From G963667675 sp964291545 (GTDB taxonomy: Bacteria > Chloroflexota > Dehalococcoidia > Lucifugimonadales > UBA3495): a stretch of 64,000 nt of DNA. Of this stretch, positions 24,952-32,253 are shown piece by piece. Positions within the stretch are counted from its first letter, which is position 1, and the number at the start of each line of letters is the position of its first letter. The position numbers and the translations under genes were made by a program. Under the pieces are notes generated by a model that saw only the letters and a program-made list of their open reading frames with translations, was not told the origin of the DNA and did not search any database. The stretch lies in contig OZ219861.1 in assembly GCA_964291545.2 (NCBI GenBank), positions 1,178,001-1,242,000 of the forward strand, written 5' to 3'.

Positions 24952-26649
24952 ATGCTGAACAAATTACTGTTGCCGGCGTTGCTGCTGGCCGGGCTTATTT
25001 TCTGCGTGGGATGCACTTCCGACGGACCGCAGTTCGGCATCGGCCTCGGCTCCGGCGCGGAGGAATACTATGGGCCGGAGACCATGGAGGAGCGGATAGC
25101 GAGGGCCGACGCCATCGTGCGCGCCCGGCTGGTCTCGGTGTCCGTTGTGGCTGAGCAGGCGTATGGAGTTACCGGCTACGTCGCCGCCCTAGACTACCGA
25201 TTACGAGTGCTGGAGTATTTGAGAGGAAGCGGAGCCACCGAGATCGTGGCAGTAGCCTATGACACCGGGGAAAGCTTCGGCAGCCGCGGGAGCGCCGTTG
25301 ACCGGGCCAACATCCTCAAGGACCGGCGGGACACGCGATGGGATGATCGGGAAGCCATCATCTTCCTCGAAAAGCATCCTGAACTGCCCAGCACCAAACA
25401 GGCAGACAGGTATCGACTGGGAGCAGTAACCTACCATGACGAGGATGAGGACTACTTCACGATAGCCAGTCCATGGGGAAAGCGTTGGCTGCCCGCTGCG
25501 TCGGCCAGGGGCGCATCGGGGGCCGAGGGAGCGTCGGGAGCCAGTGCAGAGCCTCAGTTTCTGCTGGATGACCCGGCAGCTGCCTCCAGAGAGTCAGGGG
25601 TATCGGGCCAGGCCTCGTCTGCGCCGACTATCACGCTGTCCGGTTTGAAGGCGATGGTTGCGGACAACGACCGTGAGATCGCCGCCGCTGGCGGCTCCGC
25701 TGAGTACAAGAATTGCCTCTATCTCAAACACGAATGGGAGCGGCGGGTCAACTATCTGAATGAAACTTTTGGCGGGAACTACTTCTACATCCGCCATGAC
25801 GCCGACATCGGTTCTGGCCTGGCCGCCGGGACTAGGGCGTTTACGGACCCTGTGAAGGGTGAAGGAGAAACCGCGCCGGACTGGGCGGGCGACTTTCCCA
25901 TTTTTGAGGGGGACGCGGCGTTGTTCAGAACGAAATGGCCGGGAGTGGCGGACACGGTGCGCCCCCTGCCCGCGGGGGAGTACAGGTTCTACTACGACTA
26001 TCGGCCCAAGGAATACATCATCTGCGACGGGGTGCCCGACCTGGAGAAGAGGCGGGAAGAGGTTTTCGTCACCGTCACCGCTCCATCGGGGACGGTGCAC
26101 GAGGCGTTGTTCGACCCGGTGGCCATCGGCTCCTCCGTGGGCGCCGACGCATCCAACGGCGCACTGGAGCCCACGTCATCCTCGGTGAACGGGACGAGGA
26201 CGGCGTTGCAGTCCCTGAAGTGGCAGGGCGGCACGGTGACGTTGGAGTTGAGTGTTGCGGTGTCCCTGTCGGGCCACGCACTGGACTTCATCGCCCTGGA
26301 CGGGACGGTGGCCCTCTCGCTGGACGGGGGCGCGGCCACGGCTTCCGGCAACACGCTGGCCTGGACCGTAGCGTCCCAGCCCTGGCAGGAGGGGGACCAG
26401 CTCATGCTGCGCATCCGCAAGAGCAGCGGCACTCCGAAGCCTACCCATACACCCACACCCACGCCAACCCCGACCCCGACACCCACGCCAGCGCCGACGA
26501 CGTCGGACATCGTGGACCGATACGACACCAACGACGATGGGATTATCGACAAATATGAGTACCGGGTGACCCTCCAAGATTACAGGGCCAGGAAGATCAC
26601 CTACGCTCAGTTGCAGGAGGTCAGAGCGAATTTCCGCCGGAACCGTTAG
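24952..26649 (+). CDS. Lipoprotein with PT linker and C-terminal EF-hand
   Basis: A 565-residue exported lipoprotein. The signal ends in a lipobox (LIFCVGC, Cys at about residue 21). No enzyme motif was recognised in the body; it has an ARADAIVRARLVSVSV segment early and beta-rich stretches later. Near the C-terminus come a (PT)n linker and one canonical calcium-binding EF loop, DTNDDGIIDKYE, in a dockerin-like arrangement. ATG 24952 follows GGAGG by six bases; the gene starts 19 bases after the protease stop, so the two are one transcript. The matching linker style suggests both products act at the cell surface. Confidence 0.8.
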   Translation: MLNKLLLPALLLAGLIFCVGCTSDGPQFGIGLGSGAEEYYGPETMEERIARADAIVRARLVSVSVVAEQAYGVTGYVAALDYRLRVLEYLRGSGATEIVAVAYDTGESFGSRGSAVDRANILKDRRDTRWDDREAIIFLEKHPELPSTKQADRYRLGAVTYHDEDEDYFTIASPWGKRWLPAASARGASGAEGASGASAEPQFLLDDPAAASRESGVSGQASSAPTITLSGLKAMVADNDREIAAAGGSAEYKNCLYLKHEWERRVNYLNETFGGNYFYIRHDADIGSGLAAGTRAFTDPVKGEGETAPDWAGDFPIFEGDAALFRTKWPGVADTVRPLPAGEYRFYYDYRPKEYIICDGVPDLEKRREEVFVTVTAPSGTVHEALFDPVAIGSSVGADASNGALEPTSSSVNGTRTALQSLKWQGGTVTLELSVAVSLSGHALDFIALDGTVALSLDGGAATASGNTLAWTVASQPWQEGDQLMLRIRKSSGTPKPTHTPTPTPTPTPTPTPAPTTSDIVDRYDTNDDGIIDKYEYRVTLQDYRARKITYAQLQEVRANFRRNR

Positions 26650-26653
26650 TCGC

Positions 26654-26701
26654 CATGGCCACCTGCGCCGGTTCTGCCACTGTTCCCGGCGCGGTGGCCA
26701 T
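26654..26701. repeat. Interrupted palindrome A
   Basis: ATGGCCAC (26654-26661) pairs with GTGGCCAT (26694-26701), and CGCCGG pairs with CCGGCG inside it. It lies just after the EF-hand lipoprotein stop. A close variant sits at 27955-28003. Confidence 0.7.
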
Positions 26702-26896
26702 GACGATTCGGACCCACCGAACAACGGCGGCACGGGCACCCCGTTGACTGGTACGGCTGCCAAGTACGACGTATATTCCGACGGCAAGATCGACGTTCGC
26801 GAGCACCTGAACGCACTAAGGGATCATCTCAACGGCAAGATCAATCGCTCGGAAAGAGATGAAGTAGTGAACCAATACCTGAAGGATGGTGCTTGA
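26696..26896 (+). pseudogene. Out-of-frame EF-hand/dockerin-like fragment
   Basis: A frame with no good start, shifted relative to the preceding lipoprotein gene, reads into TAAKYDVYSDGKIDVREHL and then LNGKINRSERDEVVNQYLKDGA before TGA 26894-26896. DVYSDGKIDVRE is an EF-type loop with acids at positions 1, 5, 9 and 12, and a second related helix pair follows. It looks like the C-terminal calcium module of a lost paralogue, or a module formerly in frame with the upstream gene. A TTG at 26743 could still allow a 50-residue product. Confidence 0.6.
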
Positions 26897-26907
26897 GGTA
26901 TCTGACC

Positions 26908-27153
26908 ATGCGAACTCTGCTTTTGTTAGTCCTAGTCCTGGCACTGGTCGCATGCACGGCGGAAGCTGCGGAACCGATGACGGCTGAACCTGAAGCGCAG
27001 GCACCGTTGTCCCGCTCCGCAGCCGACGTCTTCTGCGCGGACTTGCTTTCGGAACCCTTGGACAAAGCCACAAATAGAATTGACAGGTGGGCGCTGCCTG
27101 GCGTCTACGGGCCTATCGTGGTCGCCTGCCCGGACTTCGCCAAGGGAGGGTGA
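26908..27153 (+). CDS. Small lipoprotein of unknown function
   Basis: An 81-residue protein with a clear lipoprotein signal: MRTLLLLVLVLALVACTAEA, lipobox LVAC. The mature part is Ala/Glu-rich, then VFCADLLSEPLDKATNRID and a second Cys near the C-terminus (VACPDFAKGG), which could form a disulfide. No family recognised. GAGG lies nine bases before the ATG. Part of the exported-protein cluster. Confidence 0.65.
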   Translation: MRTLLLLVLVLALVACTAEAAEPMTAEPEAQAPLSRSAADVFCADLLSEPLDKATNRIDRWALPGVYGPIVVACPDFAKGG

Positions 27154-27234
27154 AAATGCCGGCGAGGACCACGGCGTTGACAGGCGCTGCGTGATCCCCG
27201 CCGCCGCTCCAACACCTGAAACGTAGGAGGAATC

Positions 27235-27678
27235 ATGTTCCGTACCGCAGTCGTGCTCGTTTGCTGTTTGACCCTGGCCATGGTTTTCGCCTGCAGAGGG
27301 GAAAGCGAGGCCGTCTTTACGCCTTCTATGGTGACGGATTGGGACAGTGTCCAGTGCACCGAATGGAGCGAATGGAGCGAATGGCGTTCGCTAGGAATAG
27401 AAGAAGAAGAACGCACCATAACCCGCACCTGCGAAGATGGCGACGGCAACCGCTGGATTGATACTGTGCCGGAGTACCGGTGGGCGGAGGGATGTTTCCC
27501 CTGGACCGAATGGAGCGAATGGCGTTTGACGGGAGACGGGTACGAGGAACGCACCCGAAGCCGGCGCTGCCGGGATGCGGGGGCGGTCAACCGCTGGGAC
27601 TGGACCGAGACTGAAACCAGCCATTGGGACTGGAACGAGACAAAAATCCGCCGCGATGTAAAACCAGTAGAGAAATAG
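27235..27678 (+). CDS. Lipoprotein with two TSP1-like W/R/C modules
   Basis: A 147-residue lipoprotein (signal VVLVCCLTLAMVFAC, lipobox VFAC) whose mature part is two tandem modules: CTEWSEWSEWRS with ITRTCEDGDGNRW, then PWTEWSEWRLTGDG with RSRRCRDAGAVNRW. The WxxWxxW ladder followed by an Arg-rich strand and Cys strongly resembles eukaryote-style thrombospondin type 1 repeats, and the same module occurs in the protease at 21444. TAGGAGGAA precedes the ATG. The role may be surface adhesion or glycan contact; that is inference. Confidence 0.75.
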   Translation: MFRTAVVLVCCLTLAMVFACRGESEAVFTPSMVTDWDSVQCTEWSEWSEWRSLGIEEEERTITRTCEDGDGNRWIDTVPEYRWAEGCFPWTEWSEWRLTGDGYEERTRSRRCRDAGAVNRWDWTETETSHWDWNETKIRRDVKPVEK

Positions 27679-27733
27679 GGTTATCGTGGGCCACCAGGCC
27701 CAGGCGGTGCGTTTCCGCTGAAAGTAGACCTGA

Positions 27734-27850
27734 TGGACCGAATGGCGTTTGAAGGAAGACGGGAGCGCAGAGTAAAGCACCCGACTCCGGTTTTGCTGGG
27801 ATGCCGGCGCCCATAACCGCTGGCCCGAGACCGAGACGAAAACCCGATAG
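27734..27850 (+). pseudogene. Degenerate TSP1-like module
   Basis: Translation gives WTEWRLKEDGSAE, an in-frame TAA, then STRLRFCWDAGAHNRWPETE and a TAG. It is a clear relative of the second module in the lipoprotein just upstream, with an internal stop and no start codon. Confidence 0.75.
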
Positions 27851-27942
27851 ACCCGTGGTTTTGGAAGGTGCGGGAGTTAAGCGCCACCACGGGGGAAGTG
27901 GTGGAGTCTCCCGAGTGGTTGGAGGACCTGGGCTGCGGCTGA
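27842..27942 (+). pseudogene. C-terminal fragment of the 28031 lipoprotein paralogue
   Basis: The frame reads IDPWFWKVRELSATTGEVV and then ESPEWLEDLGCG with TGA at 27940. It matches the last 30 residues of the intact gene at 28031-28426 with about five differences. It begins exactly where the degenerate TSP1-like module ends, so the junction looks like a recombination scar. Confidence 0.8.
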
Positions 27943-27954
27943 CAAGCGTCCCCC

Positions 27955-28003
27955 ATGGCCACCAGCGCCGGTCGGGTAGCCACTGGCGCCGGCGCGGTGG
28001 CCA
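27955..28003. repeat. Interrupted palindrome B
   Basis: TGGCCACC (27956-27963) pairs with GGTGGCCA (27996-28003), with GCGCCGG/CCGGCGC inside. It is closely similar to the element at 26654-26701 and, like it, lies directly behind a gene or gene fragment end. Confidence 0.65.
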
Positions 28004-28030
28004 CCAGATCCAAGACGAAATGGAGGAAAG

Positions 28031-28426
28031 ATGAAAGCCTTGCTCCTGGTCGCCATCACCGTTGTCCTCGTGCTTGCCTGCTCTGGACCCGACCTAAGCA
28101 CGCCCCTCTTCCAGGGAGACCCAAACAAAGCCAGTCCTGTACGATACAAGGGCCTACGAGACATAGTTGAGGACCGCTTGAAAGCTACTGTGGGTGATTC
28201 CGGGCGCAACTGCTTTGAGTTGATGCTGGAAGGGCCGGGCGATCCCGTAACCTTTGGTGTCGAATACCATGGCGATAGGACGTGGACCGTGACACAATGG
28301 CATTATATGTCTGAGCAAACCGGGAAACCTATCGACCCGTTAATTTGGAAGGTGAGGGAGTTGAGCGCCACCACCGCGGAAGTGGTGGATTCTCCCGATT
28401 GGTTGGAGGACCTGGGCTGCGGCTGA
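28031..28426 (+). CDS. Small lipoprotein of unknown function
   Basis: A 131-residue lipoprotein: signal LLLVAITVVLVLAC, lipobox VLAC, then a compact domain with YKGLRDIVEDRLKATVGDS, a Cys (RNCFELML), aromatic-rich beta strands and the C-terminal SPDWLEDLGCG. GGAGGAAAG precedes the ATG. A truncated relative of its last third lies 90 bp upstream. No family recognised; the fold could be a single small ligand-binding or carbohydrate-facing domain. Confidence 0.65.
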   Translation: MKALLLVAITVVLVLACSGPDLSTPLFQGDPNKASPVRYKGLRDIVEDRLKATVGDSGRNCFELMLEGPGDPVTFGVEYHGDRTWTVTQWHYMSEQTGKPIDPLIWKVRELSATTAEVVDSPDWLEDLGCG

Positions 28427-28560
28427 TAAGCGTTCCGGCCAACTCCCGCAGGGTCGGTGTCAGTCTCAGGTTCATTCAGCGATGGCCTGAAGACCTGCAT
28501 TTGCGTTGGGGGGACTGGGCAAGGGGGGAATGCCGGTAAATTCGGGGCGCCTCGACGGGC

Positions 28561-29586
28561 TCAGGCCAGGCCCAGCTTTTGGTAGACCTCTTCCAGGGTG
28601 GCGCGGGCGATGGCTTGGGCCTTTTTGGCGCCGTCGTCCAGCACGTCCCGGACGAAGTCGGGCCTGGCCTCGTATTCTCTCCGGCGCTCCCTGAAGGGGG
28701 CCATGTAGTCGTTGATGCTGGCGGCCAGGTGGCGCTTGCAGTCGACACACCCTCGTTGGGCGGTGGTGCACTCCTCATGCACTGCCGCTACCTCGGCGGC
28801 GGTGCTGAAGGTGTTGTGCAGGGAGTAGACGTTGCAGACCTCGGGGCGGCCGGGCATGTCGCGGCGCACCCGTTGGGGGTCGGTAAAGGCGGTGGCGACC
28901 TGGCGCTGCGTTTCTTCGGGGGTTGCGGCCAGTTCTAAATGGTTGTCCAGGGACTTGCTCATCTTCTGCTGCCCGTCCAGGCCCAGGATGAGCGCATCCT
29001 CGGTGAGCTTGGCCTGGGGCTCGGGGAAGGTGTCCCCGAAACGGCCGTTGAAGCGGCGGACGATCTCCCGGGCCAGTTCCAGATGAGGCACCTGGTCCCG
29101 GCCCACCGGCACGGTGTCGGCCTTGTAGAGGATGATGTCGGCGGTCTGGAGCACGGGATACCCGACCAGGCCGTAGTTGACGGTCTCCTCGTTCTCGTCC
29201 ATCTGCCGGACCTTCTCCTTGAAGGTGGGGACCCTCAGGAGCCACCCCAGGGGAGTGACCATGCTGAGCAGGGTGTGAAGAGTCATCACCTCCGGCACCC
29301 GCGACTGTACGAAGACGATGGACTGGTTGGGGTCGATCCCGGCGGCCAGCCAGTCCAACAGCATGTCGTGGATGTTGGGCTGGATTTCGGCGGTCTCCGC
29401 TGGGTTCTCTACGGTGGTCAGGGCGTGGATGTCGACGGCGCAGTAGATGCAGCGGTAGTCCTGCTGCAGGGCGACCCAGTTCTGCAGGGCGCCCAGGTAG
29501 TTGCCCAGGTGGAGCCTTCCGGAAGGGCGCATGCCGGAGAATATGACGCCCTGTTGGTTGTTGGCGGTTTTGCTGGTCGTGTTCAA
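28561..29586 (-). CDS. trpS: Tryptophanyl-tRNA synthetase
   Basis: Class I synthetase charging tRNA-Trp, 341 residues. The HIGH-type motif is RPSGRLHLGNYLGA, and the KMSKS loop is present as QQKMSKSLDN. A C-x21-C-x6-C-x2-C array (VCNVYS to CTTAQRGCVDCK) lies in the anticodon-binding domain; Thermotoga TrpRS is known to bind a [4Fe-4S] cluster there through a nearly identical spacing. The start is TTG 29586, with GGAG nine bases upstream. A TATAAT at 29622-29627 on the minus strand is a likely -10. Confidence 0.95.
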   Translation of the reverse strand: MNTTSKTANNQQGVIFSGMRPSGRLHLGNYLGALQNWVALQQDYRCIYCAVDIHALTTVENPAETAEIQPNIHDMLLDWLAAGIDPNQSIVFVQSRVPEVMTLHTLLSMVTPLGWLLRVPTFKEKVRQMDENEETVNYGLVGYPVLQTADIILYKADTVPVGRDQVPHLELAREIVRRFNGRFGDTFPEPQAKLTEDALILGLDGQQKMSKSLDNHLELAATPEETQRQVATAFTDPQRVRRDMPGRPEVCNVYSLHNTFSTAAEVAAVHEECTTAQRGCVDCKRHLAASINDYMAPFRERRREYEARPDFVRDVLDDGAKKAQAIARATLEEVYQKLGLA

Positions 29587-29663
29587 AGGTTGATGCTCCG
29601 CGGGGAGGGATTCGGTTCTTGATTATATGCCATTTTGGGGGAGGCGTAGCGGGTTTGTGGGGC

Positions 29664-30194
29664 GGGATTTGAGATTCCCGCCTCCGCGGGAAAGACGGGT
29701 TGGTGACGGGAAAGACGGGCTGGTGGGGGATGAAATGCCAGGCCAGCAGGGGGATGGGCTTGTCGAGGTTGGGTGGGGCGCGTTCGTCCTGAGGGAAATC
29801 GAAGGGGGAACGGACGGGGGGCGAGGGCCGGACGAGGTTGGCGGCGTGGGATTTTAGGTTCCCGCCTCCGCGGGAACGACGGGTTGGAGGCGGGAATGAC
29901 GGGTTGGAGGCGGGAAAGACGGGTTGGTGGGGGATGAAATGCCAGGCTAAAAAGGGGGATGGGCTTGTGGAGGTTGGGTGGGGCGCGTTCGTCCTGAGGG
30001 AAATCGAAGGGGGAACGGACGGGGGGCGAAGGCCGGACGAGGTTGGCGGCGTGGGATTTTAGGTTCCCGCCTCCGCGGGAACGACGGGTTGGTGGCGGGA
30101 ACGACGTGATGGAGGCGGGAACGACGGGTTGGTGGCGGGACCGACGAGTTGGTGGCGGGAAAGACGTGATGGAGGCGAGAGTGACGGGTGGTTG
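29664..30194. repeat. Tandem repeat block downstream of the PAC2 gene
   Basis: A unit beginning GGGATTT and TTCCCGCCTCCGCGGGAA starts at 29664, 29848 and 30053, giving spacings of 184 and 205 bp (the second longer by one extra 21-bp insert). Each full unit contains an arm-truncated copy of the dispersed stem-loop (29781-29816 and 29986-30021). The third unit breaks into six 20-bp repeats of the GCGGGAACGACGGGTTGGTG type at 30075-30194. Short open frames inside it are repeat artefacts, not genes. Confidence 0.9.
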
Positions 30195-30246
30195 GGGGCG
30201 CAGGGTGCGGGATGGGGGATTGGGGAATGGCGGTTTGCGGGCGGGG

Positions 30247-31155
30247 TTATTGGGCGCCGTCGGAGTCCAGGCGTTGGCCCAACTCGGCGAGGAAGCGCTC
30301 GATTTCGGGGGACAGGGTGGCCGTGGGCGCGGACTTTTCGGAGGCGGGCTTGGAGGAGTTTACTCGAGCGTCGTAGTAGGCTTCCATCTGCTGGATGACG
30401 TCCTTGAGCTCGGAGTTGCGCTCCAGGCTGGCGTTCAACTCCCGGTATTGACGCTGGCCCCGCCGCAGTGGAGCTAGGTCCGAGGGGATGTTGTCATACA
30501 CCGCAGAAAGGGCCTCGATCATCTTGGAGGCCCCGGCGTAGTCTTCCTCCAGCCGAGCGTAGTGGGGAAGGTGCACCATGAAGCCGATGGACTCGATACC
30601 CAGGGCGTCGATGCCCTCGGACAGCAGATTCATGATGGTAGTGGGACCCTGGTAGGAATTTTTCCCCAACTTGAGATTGGGCACCTGCCTGGCGGGCTGG
30701 ACATCGCCCAGAGTGCCGGAGACCATCAAGGGCCTGGTATGCGGCACGGCGTCGTACATGGCGCCGATGCGGCAGTAGCGCTTCACGTCGAAGCGCTTGA
30801 TCACTTCCAACAGGGAATCGACGTAGTCTTCCCCGTTGGAGTGAGGCTCAAGCAGGTGGAAGAACAGGAAGTCGGGCCCGTCCTGGGTCTTGGCGTAGCG
30901 TATAACGGTGTTGGGAATGCTGAGTTCACGCTTGCCGTCAACCGTTCGCACGGTAGGCCGGTACCTGGTGAAGTCGAAGAACACGCCGGGGCGGACCAGC
31001 CGTCCCATCTCGTTGGAGGCCAGGTAGCGCTCCAGGCGGTGAAGCGTCAGAGTCCCGACGCTGCCAACGTCGACCCAGGGCCGGACCATGGCAAACACGT
31101 GGGGGTCCCTGAGCTCCGGCGCAGGGTCGACGATATCGAATGCCCCGAGTCTCAT
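30247..31155 (-). CDS. PAC2-family protein
   Basis: A 302-residue protein of the PAC2 (proteasome assembly chaperone-like) superfamily found in archaea, Actinobacteria and Chloroflexota. Support: HVFAMVRPWVDVGSVGTLTL near the N-terminus, a central GTLGDVQPARQVPN, and TTIMNLLSEGIDALGIESIGFMVHLPHYA, which match the family core. The C-terminal 70 residues are a charged helical extension. ATG 31155 starts at MRLGAFDIVD. No proteasome genes are in view. It shares strand with the coiled-coil gene upstream at about 115 bp, so the two may act together. Confidence 0.85.
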   Translation of the reverse strand: MRLGAFDIVDPAPELRDPHVFAMVRPWVDVGSVGTLTLHRLERYLASNEMGRLVRPGVFFDFTRYRPTVRTVDGKRELSIPNTVIRYAKTQDGPDFLFFHLLEPHSNGEDYVDSLLEVIKRFDVKRYCRIGAMYDAVPHTRPLMVSGTLGDVQPARQVPNLKLGKNSYQGPTTIMNLLSEGIDALGIESIGFMVHLPHYARLEEDYAGASKMIEALSAVYDNIPSDLAPLRRGQRQYRELNASLERNSELKDVIQQMEAYYDARVNSSKPASEKSAPTATLSPEIERFLAELGQRLDSDGAQ

Positions 31156-31270
31156 GGCCCTATGGTGCCAGAAAGGGCGCTGCAATTCAACCTTGGGCCA
31201 TGCAGGGGCACGCCTGCACAACGCCCAGCCGCGTAGACGGCGGAACGGCGCGCGAGGACCGGGGACTGTT

Positions 31271-31858
31271 CTAGCGCTTGTTGCTGGCCCGATGCGACCG
31301 GGCCTGTTCCACCCGCTCCATGACGAAGTGGGCGACGTCGCGGTACAGCGGCTCGTCCAGGTTGCAACCTTCCAGCAGGTTGAGCTGAGGCTGCAGCTGT
31401 TCCATCAACTGCTTGACCTTGCCGTTCCCGTGCTGGCCGGCCAAGACGTAGGCGACTCCGGGGTTGTCCCGGCCCTCGGGGTCTTCGCCGCCGCCGTTCT
31501 TTTCCAGTTCCTGTTCGTACTCTATGCGGTCAACGACGGCCAGGGCCTGGGTGGCGTCGTTGTGGTGCATCTCGATTTGCCGCAGGGTGCTGTAGAACTC
31601 GTTGATGGCCCTGGCCGCGGAGCCCAACAGCTCGGGCACGCGGGCCTGCTTGTCATTGGCGGTTACGACGGACTGCTTGGCCTGGTCCACGTGGGACAAC
31701 CGGATGCGTTCGCGCTCGGTTTCCCTGTCCATCTTGGCCTTTTCGGTCCTGAGTTGGGGAGCTTCCGAAGCCAGGGGTTGCAGCCTGGACACCTCAGACT
31801 CGGCCTCTTCCGCGGCCCGCAACCTTTCTTCAATGGAACTACTGTATACACTCGGCAT
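31271..31858 (-). CDS. Coiled-coil protein of unknown function
   Basis: A 195-residue soluble protein, nearly all charged helix: SIEERLRAAEEAESEVSRL, EKAKMDRETERERIRL and a later helix pair, with no transmembrane segment or catalytic motif. A strong GGAGGAGAG ribosome site lies before the ATG 31858. Upstream gene of a probable pair with the PAC2 protein. I do not recognise the family; a structural or partner role is possible. Confidence 0.7.
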   Translation of the reverse strand: MPSVYSSSIEERLRAAEEAESEVSRLQPLASEAPQLRTEKAKMDRETERERIRLSHVDQAKQSVVTANDKQARVPELLGSAARAINEFYSTLRQIEMHHNDATQALAVVDRIEYEQELEKNGGGEDPEGRDNPGVAYVLAGQHGNGKVKQLMEQLQPQLNLLEGCNLDEPLYRDVAHFVMERVEQARSHRASNKR

Positions 31859-32186
31859 AGTCTCTCCTCCACCGATCTCTGAGTACACCCCCCGGCGGTC
31901 AGCCGTTGATTCTACGGAGTGCACGCTATATGAAATTGTCGCCGGGCAGAGAGGTTACACAACCCTTCCACCTGTGCCGACCTATTGGAAATATAGCGCA
32001 ACGCCCAACGAACTGCATACGTGTTGCTGCAACCAATTTTGGTCAGTTTTTGAAGATTATCCGGGTTTTACGCAGCGGGGTGAATTCAGTTGTGTTTCAA
32101 GCTGTGTGAGCTACCTACCGGGGCAGCCCCACACGACGCCTCCGTGACGGATGTATTGTTCCCGCGGAGGACGGTGCGGATTCAGG

Positions 32187-32215
32187 TTGCAGCGCCATAC
32201 TTGCCCGGATACAAT
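32187..32215 (+). promoter_or_regulatory. Candidate promoter for the AcuC-like gene
   Basis: TTGCAG (32187-32192), 17 bases, TACAAT (32210-32215), about 38 bases before the start. The remaining 300-bp gap (31925-32186) shows no gene. Confidence 0.4.
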
Positions 32216-32253
32216 TCGGCGCAATTTCCCCAAGCCGGCGGGAGGCCGAACAA

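Noticed and set aside
29627..30477. Several Gly/Arg-rich frames in the repeat block
   Set aside because: They repeat with the DNA unit and have no ribosome sites; products of the repeats and of the antisense of the PAC2 gene.
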